Source of the DNA: Paracnuella aquatica
GTDB taxonomy: Bacteria > Bacteroidota > Bacteroidia > Chitinophagales > Chitinophagaceae
Length of the DNA: 64,000 nucleotides
Direction of reading: 5' to 3'
NCBI RefSeq assembly: GCF_003332885.2
Contig: NZ_QOWJ01000001.1
Span: 248,001-312,000, forward strand
Of the stretch, positions 10,915 to 17,790 are shown one piece after another. The number at the start of each line of letters is the position of its first letter. The stretch's first letter is position 1. The position numbers and the translations under genes were made by a program. A model generated the notes under the pieces. That model saw only the letters and a program-made list of their open reading frames with translations. It ran no database searches and had not been told where the DNA came from.

Positions 10915-11718
10915 TTATTTTTCGTTCAGCAGTTCTTTGATCTTATCTACATCGATCGTGTTGGCGGCGTTCATAAATTCCTGTTCAGTGGCAAAATTGA
11001 CGCCTTCCAGCAGCAGCAGCGTTGTTTGGCCCAGGGGCACACTGAGTTTGTAGCCACTGCCATCGCTGTATTCAATCACGGCTTTGTTGTTTTTAAGTTT
11101 GGTTTGTTTCCAGTTTTGTTGGCCGCCGGTGCTTTGGTTGTACATACCCGAGGCCAAGTACATGTTCAGTGCATTTAGCATTACCGAGTTGTTGGCAATA
11201 GTCACATCCATGGCCTTGTCGTCTTTCTGGTATTCGCGGCGAATGGTCAGCCCGGCCCAGCCCCAGCCGGTGCTGGTTACCTGGTCGGCCTCGGCCTCTT
11301 TCGGCATGCCGGCAATTTGCTCTGGCAACATTTTCAATATGCCATGGCCTATCTGTAGTTCCACGCCCAGCATAGCCTGCTGCAGCGCATAGCGAGCCTC
11401 GCCATAGCTCGATTTTTTAAAGGCGTCTTCCGATGCGGTGAGATTGGCAGCCACATCGGGTGGGGTGCTCACCAGGCCTTGTCCGCCGCGGTTGGAGGGG
11501 CGCCCGCTGCGGGTGCTGCTGCTGTTCTGGCCAGCCTGCTGGGCGTCGTTGCCGGTATTGTTATTATTACTGTTGCCATTTACCGCAGTGTTCACGGCAT
11601 TGTTGATGGCGTTGTTGGCAGCATTTGCAGCTTTTTTCAGAAACTTGGGTTGGGCATGAGCAAACCCTACAAGAAGGAACATCAGGGCGGTACACCCAGC
11701 TCGTTTTGGCAGTTGCAT
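10915..11718 (-). CDS. Secreted protein of unknown function with an Asn-rich linker, paralogue of the gene downstream
   Basis: 267 residues: signal peptide ending at HAQ, then an Ala/Asn-rich low-complexity region (about 30-80; NAANNAINNAVNTAVNGNSN, followed by a G/R/S-rich part). The paralogous domain follows (YGEARYALQQAMLGVELQIG, WAGLTIRREYQK, VTIANNSVMLNALNMYL, LSVPLGQTTLLLLEG, ANTIDVDKIKELLNEK). It looks like a secreted or surface protein with a flexible tether. It is the first gene of a two-gene operon with 10297-10896. The core domains of the two proteins align by eye, but the linker is only here. No function can be assigned. Confidence 0.85.
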   Translation of the reverse strand: MQLPKRAGCTALMFLLVGFAHAQPKFLKKAANAANNAINNAVNTAVNGNSNNNNTGNDAQQAGQNSSSTRSGRPSNRGGQGLVSTPPDVAANLTASEDAFKKSSYGEARYALQQAMLGVELQIGHGILKMLPEQIAGMPKEAEADQVTSTGWGWAGLTIRREYQKDDKAMDVTIANNSVMLNALNMYLASGMYNQSTGGQQNWKQTKLKNNKAVIEYSDGSGYKLSVPLGQTTLLLLEGVNFATEQEFMNAANTIDVDKIKELLNEK

Positions 11719-11954
11719 GGTACACTATGTTTGGTAAAAAATTACGTGGGCAGGTAATTCAAAGGGGCGGAAAAGGGCCCACAAAAGCGGGGCGAAAAAT
11801 AAAGGTAGTTTTTACCTTTTGTAGAACAAACCTCATGCGGGCCTAACTGTCCAAAAATTACAGGAGCGGTAATGTACCGTGCACCAGCGAACCAGAGCAG
11901 GCATCCCGCTGTAATGTTTATATGCCATTTTTTTAGATAGCCAAGTGCATAAAA

Positions 11955-11984
11955 AAGCACCCGCTGAGAAAACGGGTGCTTATC
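11955..11984 (-). terminator. Terminator after the small conserved protein gene
   Basis: AAGCACCCG and CGGGTGCTT form a 9-bp stem with a 9-base loop and a T run on the minus strand. It starts about 20 bases after the stop at 12001. Confidence 0.85.
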
Positions 11985-12000
11985 AAAAAGTATCAATTTT

Positions 12001-12264
12001 TTATAAACCCAACTGGGCTTTCAAAAATCCTTCGATGGTAGAGCAGGGGAGCAGGAAGGGCTTTTCTGAAATTTCAATGTCCATCGTTTGTCCCGACACT
12101 GCATAAGCGCCGGCAATGGTGTTGCCAAACACGCTCAGGTTGAAGTTGCCGTTTTGCGTATCGCCTTCAAAGTTGCCGCCCTGGCCGGTTACGGCTTTTC
12201 TTGCTTTTTCTAAAACAAGGTTCGGGTCGCCGGAAAATGTAAACTGGAAATTACACGCTGCCAT
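12001..12264 (-). CDS. Small conserved protein, unknown function
   Basis: The frame is open from 12300, but the ATG at 12264 begins the coherent protein MAACNFQFTFSGDPNLVLEKA (87 residues). It is a compact alpha/beta protein (KARKAVTGQGGNFEGD, GNFNLSVFGNTIAGAYAVSG, MDIEISEKPFLLPCSTIEGF), without signal peptide or membrane segment. I have the impression that short proteins of this type recur in Bacteroidota genomes, but I cannot name a family or a function. A single gene with its own terminator. Confidence 0.8.
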   Translation of the reverse strand: MAACNFQFTFSGDPNLVLEKARKAVTGQGGNFEGDTQNGNFNLSVFGNTIAGAYAVSGQTMDIEISEKPFLLPCSTIEGFLKAQLGL

Positions 12265-12447
12265 AAAATGTTTTGACAAATAAAAACAATTATACGGCAC
12301 CGGTTGTAGTTAACTGCTGCATTGCGTGGTATAAAAATGGCAGCAAGGCTACTACATTGATTTTGCACCACAATTAATGTTGCAACAACAGGCAGTTTTA
12401 TTGTATATATTTAAAAAAACAAACCGATTAACCCAAAACCAAATTTT

Positions 12448-13071
12448 ATGCAACAGATCAAGCTGGCAATTATCTATTATAGCTCCACCGGGGCCAACTA
12501 CCAACTGTCGCAATGGGCGGCAGAAGCAGCCCGTGAAGCAGGTGCCGAAGTAAAAGTGTTGAAAGTAGCCGAGCTGGCGCCGCAGGCCGCCATCGATTCG
12601 AACCCGCTGTGGAAGGAGCACGCCGAAGCAACCAAAGATGTGCCCACCGCTACCAACGACGACCTCGACTGGGCGGATGCTATCATTTTCAGCGCACCCA
12701 CACGATACGGTAACTTGCCAGCACAAATGAAGCAGTTTTTGGACGGCACCGGTGGCTTGTGGTCGCAGGGCAAGCTGGTGAATAAAGTGGTGAGTGCTAT
12801 GGCCACGGCTCAAAACCCGCACGGCGGACAAGAGATGACCGTGCAGGCTTTGTACACTACCATGCACCACTGGGGCGCTATTATTGCCTCGCCGGGCTAC
12901 ACCGACCCGGTATTGTTTGGCGCCGGCGGCAACCCTTATGGCACCAGTGCTTCGGTAGATAATGGTAAAATAAAAGAAGATGTGCAAGGCGCGGTAAAAC
13001 ACCAAACCCGCCGCACATTGACCATTGCCGGATACATTAAAGCTGGCATGGGCCAGGGGCAAAATGGATAA
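12448..13071 (+). CDS. wrbA: NAD(P)H:quinone oxidoreductase, WrbA family
   Basis: Flavodoxin-fold FMN enzyme that reduces quinones by two electrons, limiting semiquinone and superoxide formation; cytoplasmic tetramer. The 207 residues open with KLAIIYYSSTGANYQLSQWA, the FMN-phosphate loop in its WrbA form. They continue with AIIFSAPTRYGNLPAQMKQFLDGTGGLW, SAMATAQNPHGGQE (the WrbA-specific part), MHHWGAIIASPGY and ASVDNG. Length fits the family. It is a single gene with its own terminator; a short palindrome TGTTGCAACA lies about 60 bases upstream of the start. Confidence 0.95.
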   Translation: MQQIKLAIIYYSSTGANYQLSQWAAEAAREAGAEVKVLKVAELAPQAAIDSNPLWKEHAEATKDVPTATNDDLDWADAIIFSAPTRYGNLPAQMKQFLDGTGGLWSQGKLVNKVVSAMATAQNPHGGQEMTVQALYTTMHHWGAIIASPGYTDPVLFGAGGNPYGTSASVDNGKIKEDVQGAVKHQTRRTLTIAGYIKAGMGQGQNG

Positions 13072-13091
13072 TGTTTGTAATTGATATTATT

Positions 13092-13121
13092 AAAAAGGCT
13101 GCATTCAAATGCAGCCTTTTT
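13092..13121 (+). terminator. Terminator after wrbA
   Basis: AAAAAGGCTGCATT pairs perfectly with AATGCAGCCTTTTT around a tiny loop; it lies 20 bases after the stop. Confidence 0.9.
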
Positions 13122-13169
13122 AATTGAGGTAAGTAGCTGTCGAATTAGCATTTTGCTCAATAGTAGATA

Positions 13170-13252
13170 TCATGCCGAACTTGTTTCGGTATCCCCTTCC
13201 ACCTGCGGAGTTTGCCATACATCAAGGAGATGCCGAAACAAGTTCGGCATGA
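13170..13252. repeat. Intergenic inverted-repeat element, copy 1
   Basis: Two 29-base arms (13170-13198 and 13224-13252), complementary except at two bases, carry the core TCATGCCGAACTTGTTTCGG. The same arms occur again at 29510-29631. The spacer here is 25 bases. It is non-coding and fits a dispersed palindromic (REP/MITE-like) element. No transposase is nearby. Confidence 0.85.
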
Positions 13253-13371
13253 CAACCCTGGAGTTCACAAAGACGCCTTGGGCAGCCTATGTTTTAAATA
13301 GAGCAGCAATTCAGGTATCAACGGAGGCTGGGTATTCACCCGAATTTATTTATAAAACATCCAAACCACAT

Positions 13372-14031
13372 TTACCTACACGCATGATAAGCCTCCGCAA
13401 TGCGCAGCAGCACCTGTCCGCGTTGGGCTTCGGTAGCATTGAGGCGGTTGTAGAAATAGCCCCTTTCTTTATGGCGGATGGTGTCGGCCAGTTGCGGGCA
13501 ATCTTTAAGCAGGCGGCTCATTTTCTTTTCAAAATGAGGCATCAGCTTTTTGCTGTTCGAGGCCCACACCCGGTCTTGCTTTTCGCCGGGAAACTGTACA
13601 TAAAACACCGGTTCGTGCACCACCTGCTGCAGTGATTTTCCTTTTTGCTTGCGTTCCAGATGCCGGTACACCTGTATTTCAAAATCGGCAGGTGTAATGC
13701 GTTCCATAAAATAGAAACCGCTGCTGGGGCGCCAATGATTGCTGTGGTGTTTTAATTCAAAATAATTGTTGCCCACCTGCATGCCCTTTACATCCATCAA
13801 ATGAATTTGCTGGTTGCCATCGGGCTGCTGCACTCTAATGTCTTTAGGAAACAACACTTCGTTGTTGAGCGATAACAGGCCAGTGGCCGAATCGCCATTG
13901 GAAAGATAAATGGTGCCGGGTGTGTTTTGAATTTGATTGGGGCTGTAAATAACGGCCTGCGTGGCACATGCCGAAAACAGGCAGCAGCAGGCTGCAGCAA
14001 AAAATAAGCGGTTCCAAATTAAATGTATCAT
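13372..14031 (-). CDS. Lipoprotein of unknown function
   Basis: 219 residues with a lipoprotein signal (LFSAC, cysteine near residue 22), so probably anchored to the outer membrane or facing the periplasm. The mature part has YSPNQIQNTPGTIYLSNGDSA, a small beta domain (GLLSLNNEVLFPKDIRVQ, YFELKHH), then a helical tail (KKLMPHFEKKMSRLLKDCPQ) with three acidic/basic turns. Such a short beta segment followed by helices resembles periplasmic stress proteins, but no family is recognised. It is divergent from the YggS gene: its start is 37 bases from that ATG. Confidence 0.8.
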   Translation of the reverse strand: MIHLIWNRLFFAAACCCLFSACATQAVIYSPNQIQNTPGTIYLSNGDSATGLLSLNNEVLFPKDIRVQQPDGNQQIHLMDVKGMQVGNNYFELKHHSNHWRPSSGFYFMERITPADFEIQVYRHLERKQKGKSLQQVVHEPVFYVQFPGEKQDRVWASNSKKLMPHFEKKMSRLLKDCPQLADTIRHKERGYFYNRLNATEAQRGQVLLRIAEAYHACR

Positions 14032-14056
14032 CGCGGTTAAACTGTTTTGTTGCTGC

Positions 14057-14064
14057 TACATTTG
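14057..14064 (+). promoter_or_regulatory. -7 type box TACATTTG ahead of the YggS-like gene
   Basis: It matches the Bacteroidota TAnnTTTG box exactly and continues as GCGG, but ends only four bases before the ATG at 14069. If it is the promoter, the transcript has almost no leader. No clear -33 TTTG at the usual distance. Confidence 0.5.
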
Positions 14065-14068
14065 CGGT

Positions 14069-14749
14069 ATGGCGGAAGCAAAATATTGCAACATCGAAAA
14101 TTACCAGAAACTGCAGCAGCTGCTGCAAAGCAAGGATTGTTCCCTTGTTGCCGTCAGCAAAATTAAACCTGTTGCTGCCATCCTTGAATTATACCAGCAC
14201 GGCCAACGCGATTTTGGTGAAAACTACGTGCAGGAGTTGTTGGATAAAGCGCCGCAATTGCCGCCCGATATCCGCTGGCATTTCATTGGCCACCTGCAAA
14301 GCAATAAAGTAAAATACATCGCGCCATTTGTATACCTTATTCACGGCGTGGACAGCATCAGGCTGCTTAAAGAAATCAATAAGCAGGGGGCGAAAATACA
14401 GCAAAAAATTTCGGTGCTGCTGCAAGTGCACATTGCGAAGGAAGAAACAAAATTTGGATTCGATGCCGCGGAACTGGAAGCCTTATTTGCCAGCCCAGAA
14501 CTGGCGGAGTGGAACCATGTGCACATCCGCGGCCTGATGGGCATGGCTTCGTTTACAGAAGATACAAACAGGGTAGCAGCCGAATTTAATGGCTTGCACC
14601 AATTGTTTCAAAAATTGCAGCAACAAGATCTGCCGCAAACCAACATGGAAATACTCTCGATGGGCATGAGCGGCGATTATGAGCTGGCCCTTGCGCATGG
14701 CAGCAATATGGTGCGCATTGGCAGCATGTTGTTCGGAGCCCGTAAATAG
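14069..14749 (+). CDS. YggS-family PLP homeostasis protein
   Basis: Alanine-racemase-fold protein that binds pyridoxal 5'-phosphate and keeps cellular PLP and amino acid pools in balance. 226 residues from the ATG at 14069; the frame is open further upstream, but that part is not YggS-like and overlaps the divergent lipoprotein. Seen: the PLP lysine in VAVSKIKP, FGENYVQELLDKA, WHFIGHLQSNKVKYI, VHIAKEETKFGF, HIRGLMGMASFTED and the C-terminal MGMSGDYELALAHGSNMVRIGSMLFG. All are standard YggS/PROSC landmarks. Member length and order are normal. Confidence 0.95.
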   Translation: MAEAKYCNIENYQKLQQLLQSKDCSLVAVSKIKPVAAILELYQHGQRDFGENYVQELLDKAPQLPPDIRWHFIGHLQSNKVKYIAPFVYLIHGVDSIRLLKEINKQGAKIQQKISVLLQVHIAKEETKFGFDAAELEALFASPELAEWNHVHIRGLMGMASFTEDTNRVAAEFNGLHQLFQKLQQQDLPQTNMEILSMGMSGDYELALAHGSNMVRIGSMLFGARK

Positions 14750-14829
14750 TTTTTTCATTCCCGAAGCTTTGTCTTAGAAACTATCGTTCAGTGGCATAGT
14801 TTTTTAAACTGTGCTATAAAAATGCCTTT

Positions 14830-15045
14830 ATGAAAAAGTTATGTTTTTCCATTTATGCGCTTTTGCTGTCGGCAGTGATGTTTGCACAAGACGGCGAAAC
14901 CAAGAAAGTAGATATTGACATCAACACCGATGGTGGCGGAGCCGCCTGGTATGCTGCGCCCTGGGTATGGATTGTAGGCGCCGCGGTTTTCATCCTGTTG
15001 CTGGTGGCCCTTACCCGTGGTGGTGGCAGCCGTCGTGCCGATTAG
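14830..15045 (+). CDS. Small membrane protein with cleaved or uncleaved N-terminal signal
   Basis: 71 residues: N-terminal hydrophobic segment ending at MFAQ, a short polar part (DGETKKVDIDINTDGGG), a second hydrophobic segment (WVWIVGAAVFILLLVAL) and a basic C-terminus (TRGGGSRR). Either a signal peptide followed by one membrane anchor, or a two-helix protein. No family is recognised. A terminator follows closely, so it is a stand-alone small gene. The start is preferred because it directly opens the signal. Confidence 0.75.
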   Translation: MKKLCFSIYALLLSAVMFAQDGETKKVDIDINTDGGGAAWYAAPWVWIVGAAVFILLLVALTRGGGSRRAD

Positions 15046-15090
15046 TATGATTTGGCTTTTTCAACAAAACGCTTTACACTATCGCATAAA

Positions 15091-15117
15091 AAAATAGCCG
15101 TTTCAAACGGCTATTTT
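15091..15117 (+). terminator. Terminator after the small membrane protein
   Basis: AAAATAGCCGTTT and its complement form a 13-bp stem around a 1-base centre (in practice a larger loop); ends in TTTT. Confidence 0.85.
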
Positions 15118-15192
15118 AGTTATTTGTTGTGTTTGTTAAAATAGGAGACGGGTACTCATGTACTTCCGGTGGTTTATACCAACCACAATTGC

Positions 15193-15342
15193 TTAGCGCT
15201 GTTGCCTAACACGGAACCAACCTTGCATTTTGCGAAGGCCATTTTTGCTGATCATCACAAAATTGTCTTCGGTGGGTCGGGTCAAATACAACAGGTATCC
15301 AATCACTCCAATCAACATGATAAAAAACCACACTGGAAACAT
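15193..15342 (-). CDS. Very small membrane protein (49 residues)
   Basis: Reading on the minus strand from the ATG at 15342 gives MFPVWFFIMLIGVIGYLLYL, then TRPTEDNFVMISKNGLRKMQ and GWFRVRQQR, then TAA. One long N-terminal membrane helix is followed by a basic cytoplasmic tail. The frame is short, but its composition (a single membrane segment and a positively charged tail) and clean ends make it plausible. No family known. Confidence 0.5.
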   Translation of the reverse strand: MFPVWFFIMLIGVIGYLLYLTRPTEDNFVMISKNGLRKMQGWFRVRQQR

Positions 15343-15643
15343 AACATCTGAATTTTACACCTATAAATTCAAACAACGGGCCAACTGACCGCAACAGCCG
15401 ATTTATTTTTTATTGTGCGGAATTATAAGGTAAAATTCTGAACCTGCCGAACAAGAAAATTCCCTGTTTACGGACGACAACAGGGAATGCGTTTTTCATA
15501 GTACAATGCTTTGTTGCAGCAATGGCTATTGAAGGAATTATGTTGATGGGCAACGATTGAATTAAGCTGCCCTTTTGCCGTTCAAATTGGTGTAAGTACT
15601 TATACAAACGTACGAACATCCCGTTTAGTGTGTAACGGGGCTT
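15343..15643. other. Intergenic region with a terminator-like hairpin, no gene seen
   Basis: Nothing here reads as a credible gene. A 10-bp inverted repeat (ATTCCCTGTT ... AACAGGGAAT, 15459-15468 and 15479-15488) encloses a 10-base loop. It is flanked by T-rich sequence on both strands, so it may end transcription from the CarboxypepD_reg-like gene at 15644 or from the other side. Confidence 0.4.
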
Positions 15644-16285
15644 TTAATTTTTCCGCTTGTAGTCGCCGCGTTTCCAGCTTTTGATGAATTCGTTCCACGC
15701 TGCCGGGTTGAAAATATTCTGCGGTGGGGTTTGTCCAGCGTATGAGGCCCTGGTGGCCATATTTCTAAACTGTATGGCCGTGGCGCCGCCGCCATCGGCA
15801 GGCGTTACCGTCATCAGGGCCCTGCGTTTGGCAGCGCTGTTGTTTTGCCGCGCCACTTCAATATCATCGTCGGGTACCGGTGTGTTCACAAAATCGCGGC
15901 TAAACTGTTGCGGCGTAGGCCTGGGACGGATAATCGTAGCGGGCAGGTACACCGTATCCTGCACCATCAGTTGGACCACGCTGTGCTGGTTGCCTTCCAG
16001 CGATTTGGGAATAGAAACTAATTTTGATTTATAACTTACGTGGGTAAATTCTACTTCATCGCCTTTCAGCACTACAATCGAAAAAACACCTTGTGCGTTC
16101 GTCATGGTGCCGCGGCCGGTGCCTTTTACCGTTACGCTTACTGCCGGAATGCCCATCAGGCTGTCGGCTGTCATGACAATACCGTACAACTGCACCACCG
16201 AATCGCGAACGGTTTCAAACTGCGCTTGTGCTTTGCCAGCCCATACGATGGCGCATACCAATAATGCAAGAAACCGTTTCTTCAT
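15644..16285 (-). CDS. Secreted protein with an N-terminal carboxypeptidase-regulatory-like domain
   Basis: The ATG at 16285 gives a clean signal peptide (MKKRFLALLVCAIVWAGKAQ), so it is preferred over the longer frame; 213 residues. The mature protein begins with a CarboxypepD_reg-like beta domain (about 30-110: LYGIVMTADSLMGIPAVSVT, KGTGRGTMTNAQGVFSIVV, HVSYKSKLVSIP). This type of domain is found at the start of TonB-dependent receptors and in many Bacteroidota surface proteins. The C-terminal half (PTPQQFSRDFVNTPVPDDD and a helical tail) has no family I recognise. The protein may form an accessory to a receptor or be a stand-alone surface protein. Confidence 0.8.
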   Translation of the reverse strand: MKKRFLALLVCAIVWAGKAQAQFETVRDSVVQLYGIVMTADSLMGIPAVSVTVKGTGRGTMTNAQGVFSIVVLKGDEVEFTHVSYKSKLVSIPKSLEGNQHSVVQLMVQDTVYLPATIIRPRPTPQQFSRDFVNTPVPDDDIEVARQNNSAAKRRALMTVTPADGGGATAIQFRNMATRASYAGQTPPQNIFNPAAWNEFIKSWKRGDYKRKN

Positions 16286-16466
16286 ATTGCATTTTTTAAA
16301 GGGCAGCAAGCGGTCGCTCATTTTTTGCGCTTTGCTAAATTGCTGTTGCCTGCAGTACCGCATTTATTGGCCTGCCGGTGCAAAGCTAACCAATCCTGCA
16401 ATTTTACTGTTTAACCAAAAATAACCAACTACTTAAATACACACGGCGGGGATATTTGTTTGGGGC

Positions 16467-16474
16467 TAACTTTG
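16467..16474 (+). promoter_or_regulatory. -7 type box TAACTTTG ahead of mrp
   Basis: Matches TAnnTTTG and is followed by CCA; it lies 22 bases before the Mrp ATG. No good TTTG at the canonical distance. Confidence 0.5.
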
Positions 16475-16496
16475 CCACTTCATTAACAGAGCATTT

Positions 16497-17597
16497 ATGA
16501 CCGAACAAGATATTTTGAAGGCACTGAGCAATGTGCAGGATCCCGATTTGGGGAAAGACCTGGTAACACTCAATATGGTGCAGGACATTCGCATCAATGG
16601 CAACGCGGTTTCGTTCACCGTGGTGCTCACCACGCCGGCCTGTCCAATGAAGGATATGATCAAAAACGCCTGCATCAACGCAGTAAAGCTTTTGGTGGCT
16701 AAAGAGGCGCAGGTAACGGTAAACTTTACTTCGCAAACCACCAGCCTGCGCAGCGATAAAGGTGGCGTGCTGCCCGGCGTTCGCAATATCATAGCGGTAG
16801 TGAGCGGTAAAGGCGGTGTGGGTAAAAGCACCGTGGCCGCCAACCTGGCGCTGTCGTTGGCCGAAGGCGGCGCAAAAGTGGGCTTAATGGACGCAGACAT
16901 TTATGGCCCTTCGGTGCCCATCATGTTTGGCGTTCGCGGCGAGCGGCCCATGATGAAAGATGTAGCTGGCAAGGGCATGATCGTGCCCATTGATCGATTC
17001 GGTATTAAACTAATGAGCATCGGGCTGCTGGTCGATGAAAAAAATGCAGTAGTGTGGCGTGGCCCCATGGCCAGCAGTGCCATCAAGCAATTTGTAACCG
17101 ATGTGGAATGGGGCAACTTGGATTACCTGGTGGTGGATATGCCGCCGGGCACTGGTGACATTCACCTCACCCTGTTACAAACCGTGCCGGTTACCGGTGT
17201 GGTGGTGGTAACTACTCCGCAGGATGTAGCCCTTGCCGATGCCAAAAAAGGCATTGCGATGTTTGGACAGGCGCAGTTAAATACGCCTATCATCGGGCTG
17301 GTGGAGAACATGAGTTATTTTACCCCCGCCGAACTGCCCGAAAACAAATATTACATTTTTGGCAAAGAAGGCGGCAAGCGCCTGGCCGAAGAATACGACC
17401 TGCCATTCCTGGGACAAATTCCGCTGGTGCAATCCATCCGCGAAGGCGGCGACCAGGGCGTGCCTATCGTGATGGGTGATGACGAAATCACCAGGCAGGC
17501 ATTTTTTGAATTTGCCGGCAACGTGGCCCGCTCGGCTTCCATGCGCAATGCCCGCATGCCCGGACAGGAAATTGCTGAAGTTGTGGAAGAGTTATAA
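16497..17597 (+). CDS. mrp: Mrp/NBP35-family Fe-S cluster scaffold ATPase
   Basis: Carrier that binds a [4Fe-4S] cluster and hands it to apoproteins; cytoplasmic dimer. 366 residues in two parts: an N-terminal MIP18/DUF59 domain (about 1-85: KALSNVQDPDLGKDLVTLNM, LTTPACPMKDMI) and the P-loop ParA/Mrp domain (about 95-345). The latter has the deviant Walker A SGKGGVGKST near residue 103, DADIYGPSVPIMFG, VDMPPGTGDIHLTLLQTVP and a C-terminal SM-rich helix. The paired cysteine motif typical of the C-terminal Fe-S site (CxxC) is not present in the last third; many bacterial Mrp proteins do carry one. Followed by a strong terminator. Confidence 0.95.
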   Translation: MTEQDILKALSNVQDPDLGKDLVTLNMVQDIRINGNAVSFTVVLTTPACPMKDMIKNACINAVKLLVAKEAQVTVNFTSQTTSLRSDKGGVLPGVRNIIAVVSGKGGVGKSTVAANLALSLAEGGAKVGLMDADIYGPSVPIMFGVRGERPMMKDVAGKGMIVPIDRFGIKLMSIGLLVDEKNAVVWRGPMASSAIKQFVTDVEWGNLDYLVVDMPPGTGDIHLTLLQTVPVTGVVVVTTPQDVALADAKKGIAMFGQAQLNTPIIGLVENMSYFTPAELPENKYYIFGKEGGKRLAEEYDLPFLGQIPLVQSIREGGDQGVPIVMGDDEITRQAFFEFAGNVARSASMRNARMPGQEIAEVVEEL

Positions 17598-17714
17598 AAA
17601 ACAATTCTTCAAATTTGTTTCAATGCGTTTAGCATGCAACATGTCTGTGTTGCGTTTCTAAAATGAAACGTGTAGCGCCAAGTCTTTTGTAAGAAATGGC
17701 ACTTACGCTTTTTG

Positions 17715-17758
17715 ATAAAACAAAAGATGCCGATTTATTTCGGCATCTTTTGTTTTAT
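17715..17758. terminator. Strong bidirectional terminator between mrp and the FG-GAP gene
   Basis: A perfect 19-bp stem (ATAAAACAAAAGATGCCGA and its complement) with a 6-base loop. It serves both the plus-strand mrp and the converging minus-strand gene at 17791. Confidence 0.95.
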
Positions 17759-17790
17759 ACACCTTTTCGAAACGGAACGGCATGCCAGAT

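Noticed and set aside
11742-11996. 84-codon frame on the minus strand between two genes
   Set aside because: It overlaps the terminator of the next gene and reads through a region with no family similarity.
15410-15619. 69-codon frame on the minus strand
   Set aside because: Overlaps a terminator-like hairpin and lacks any protein feature.
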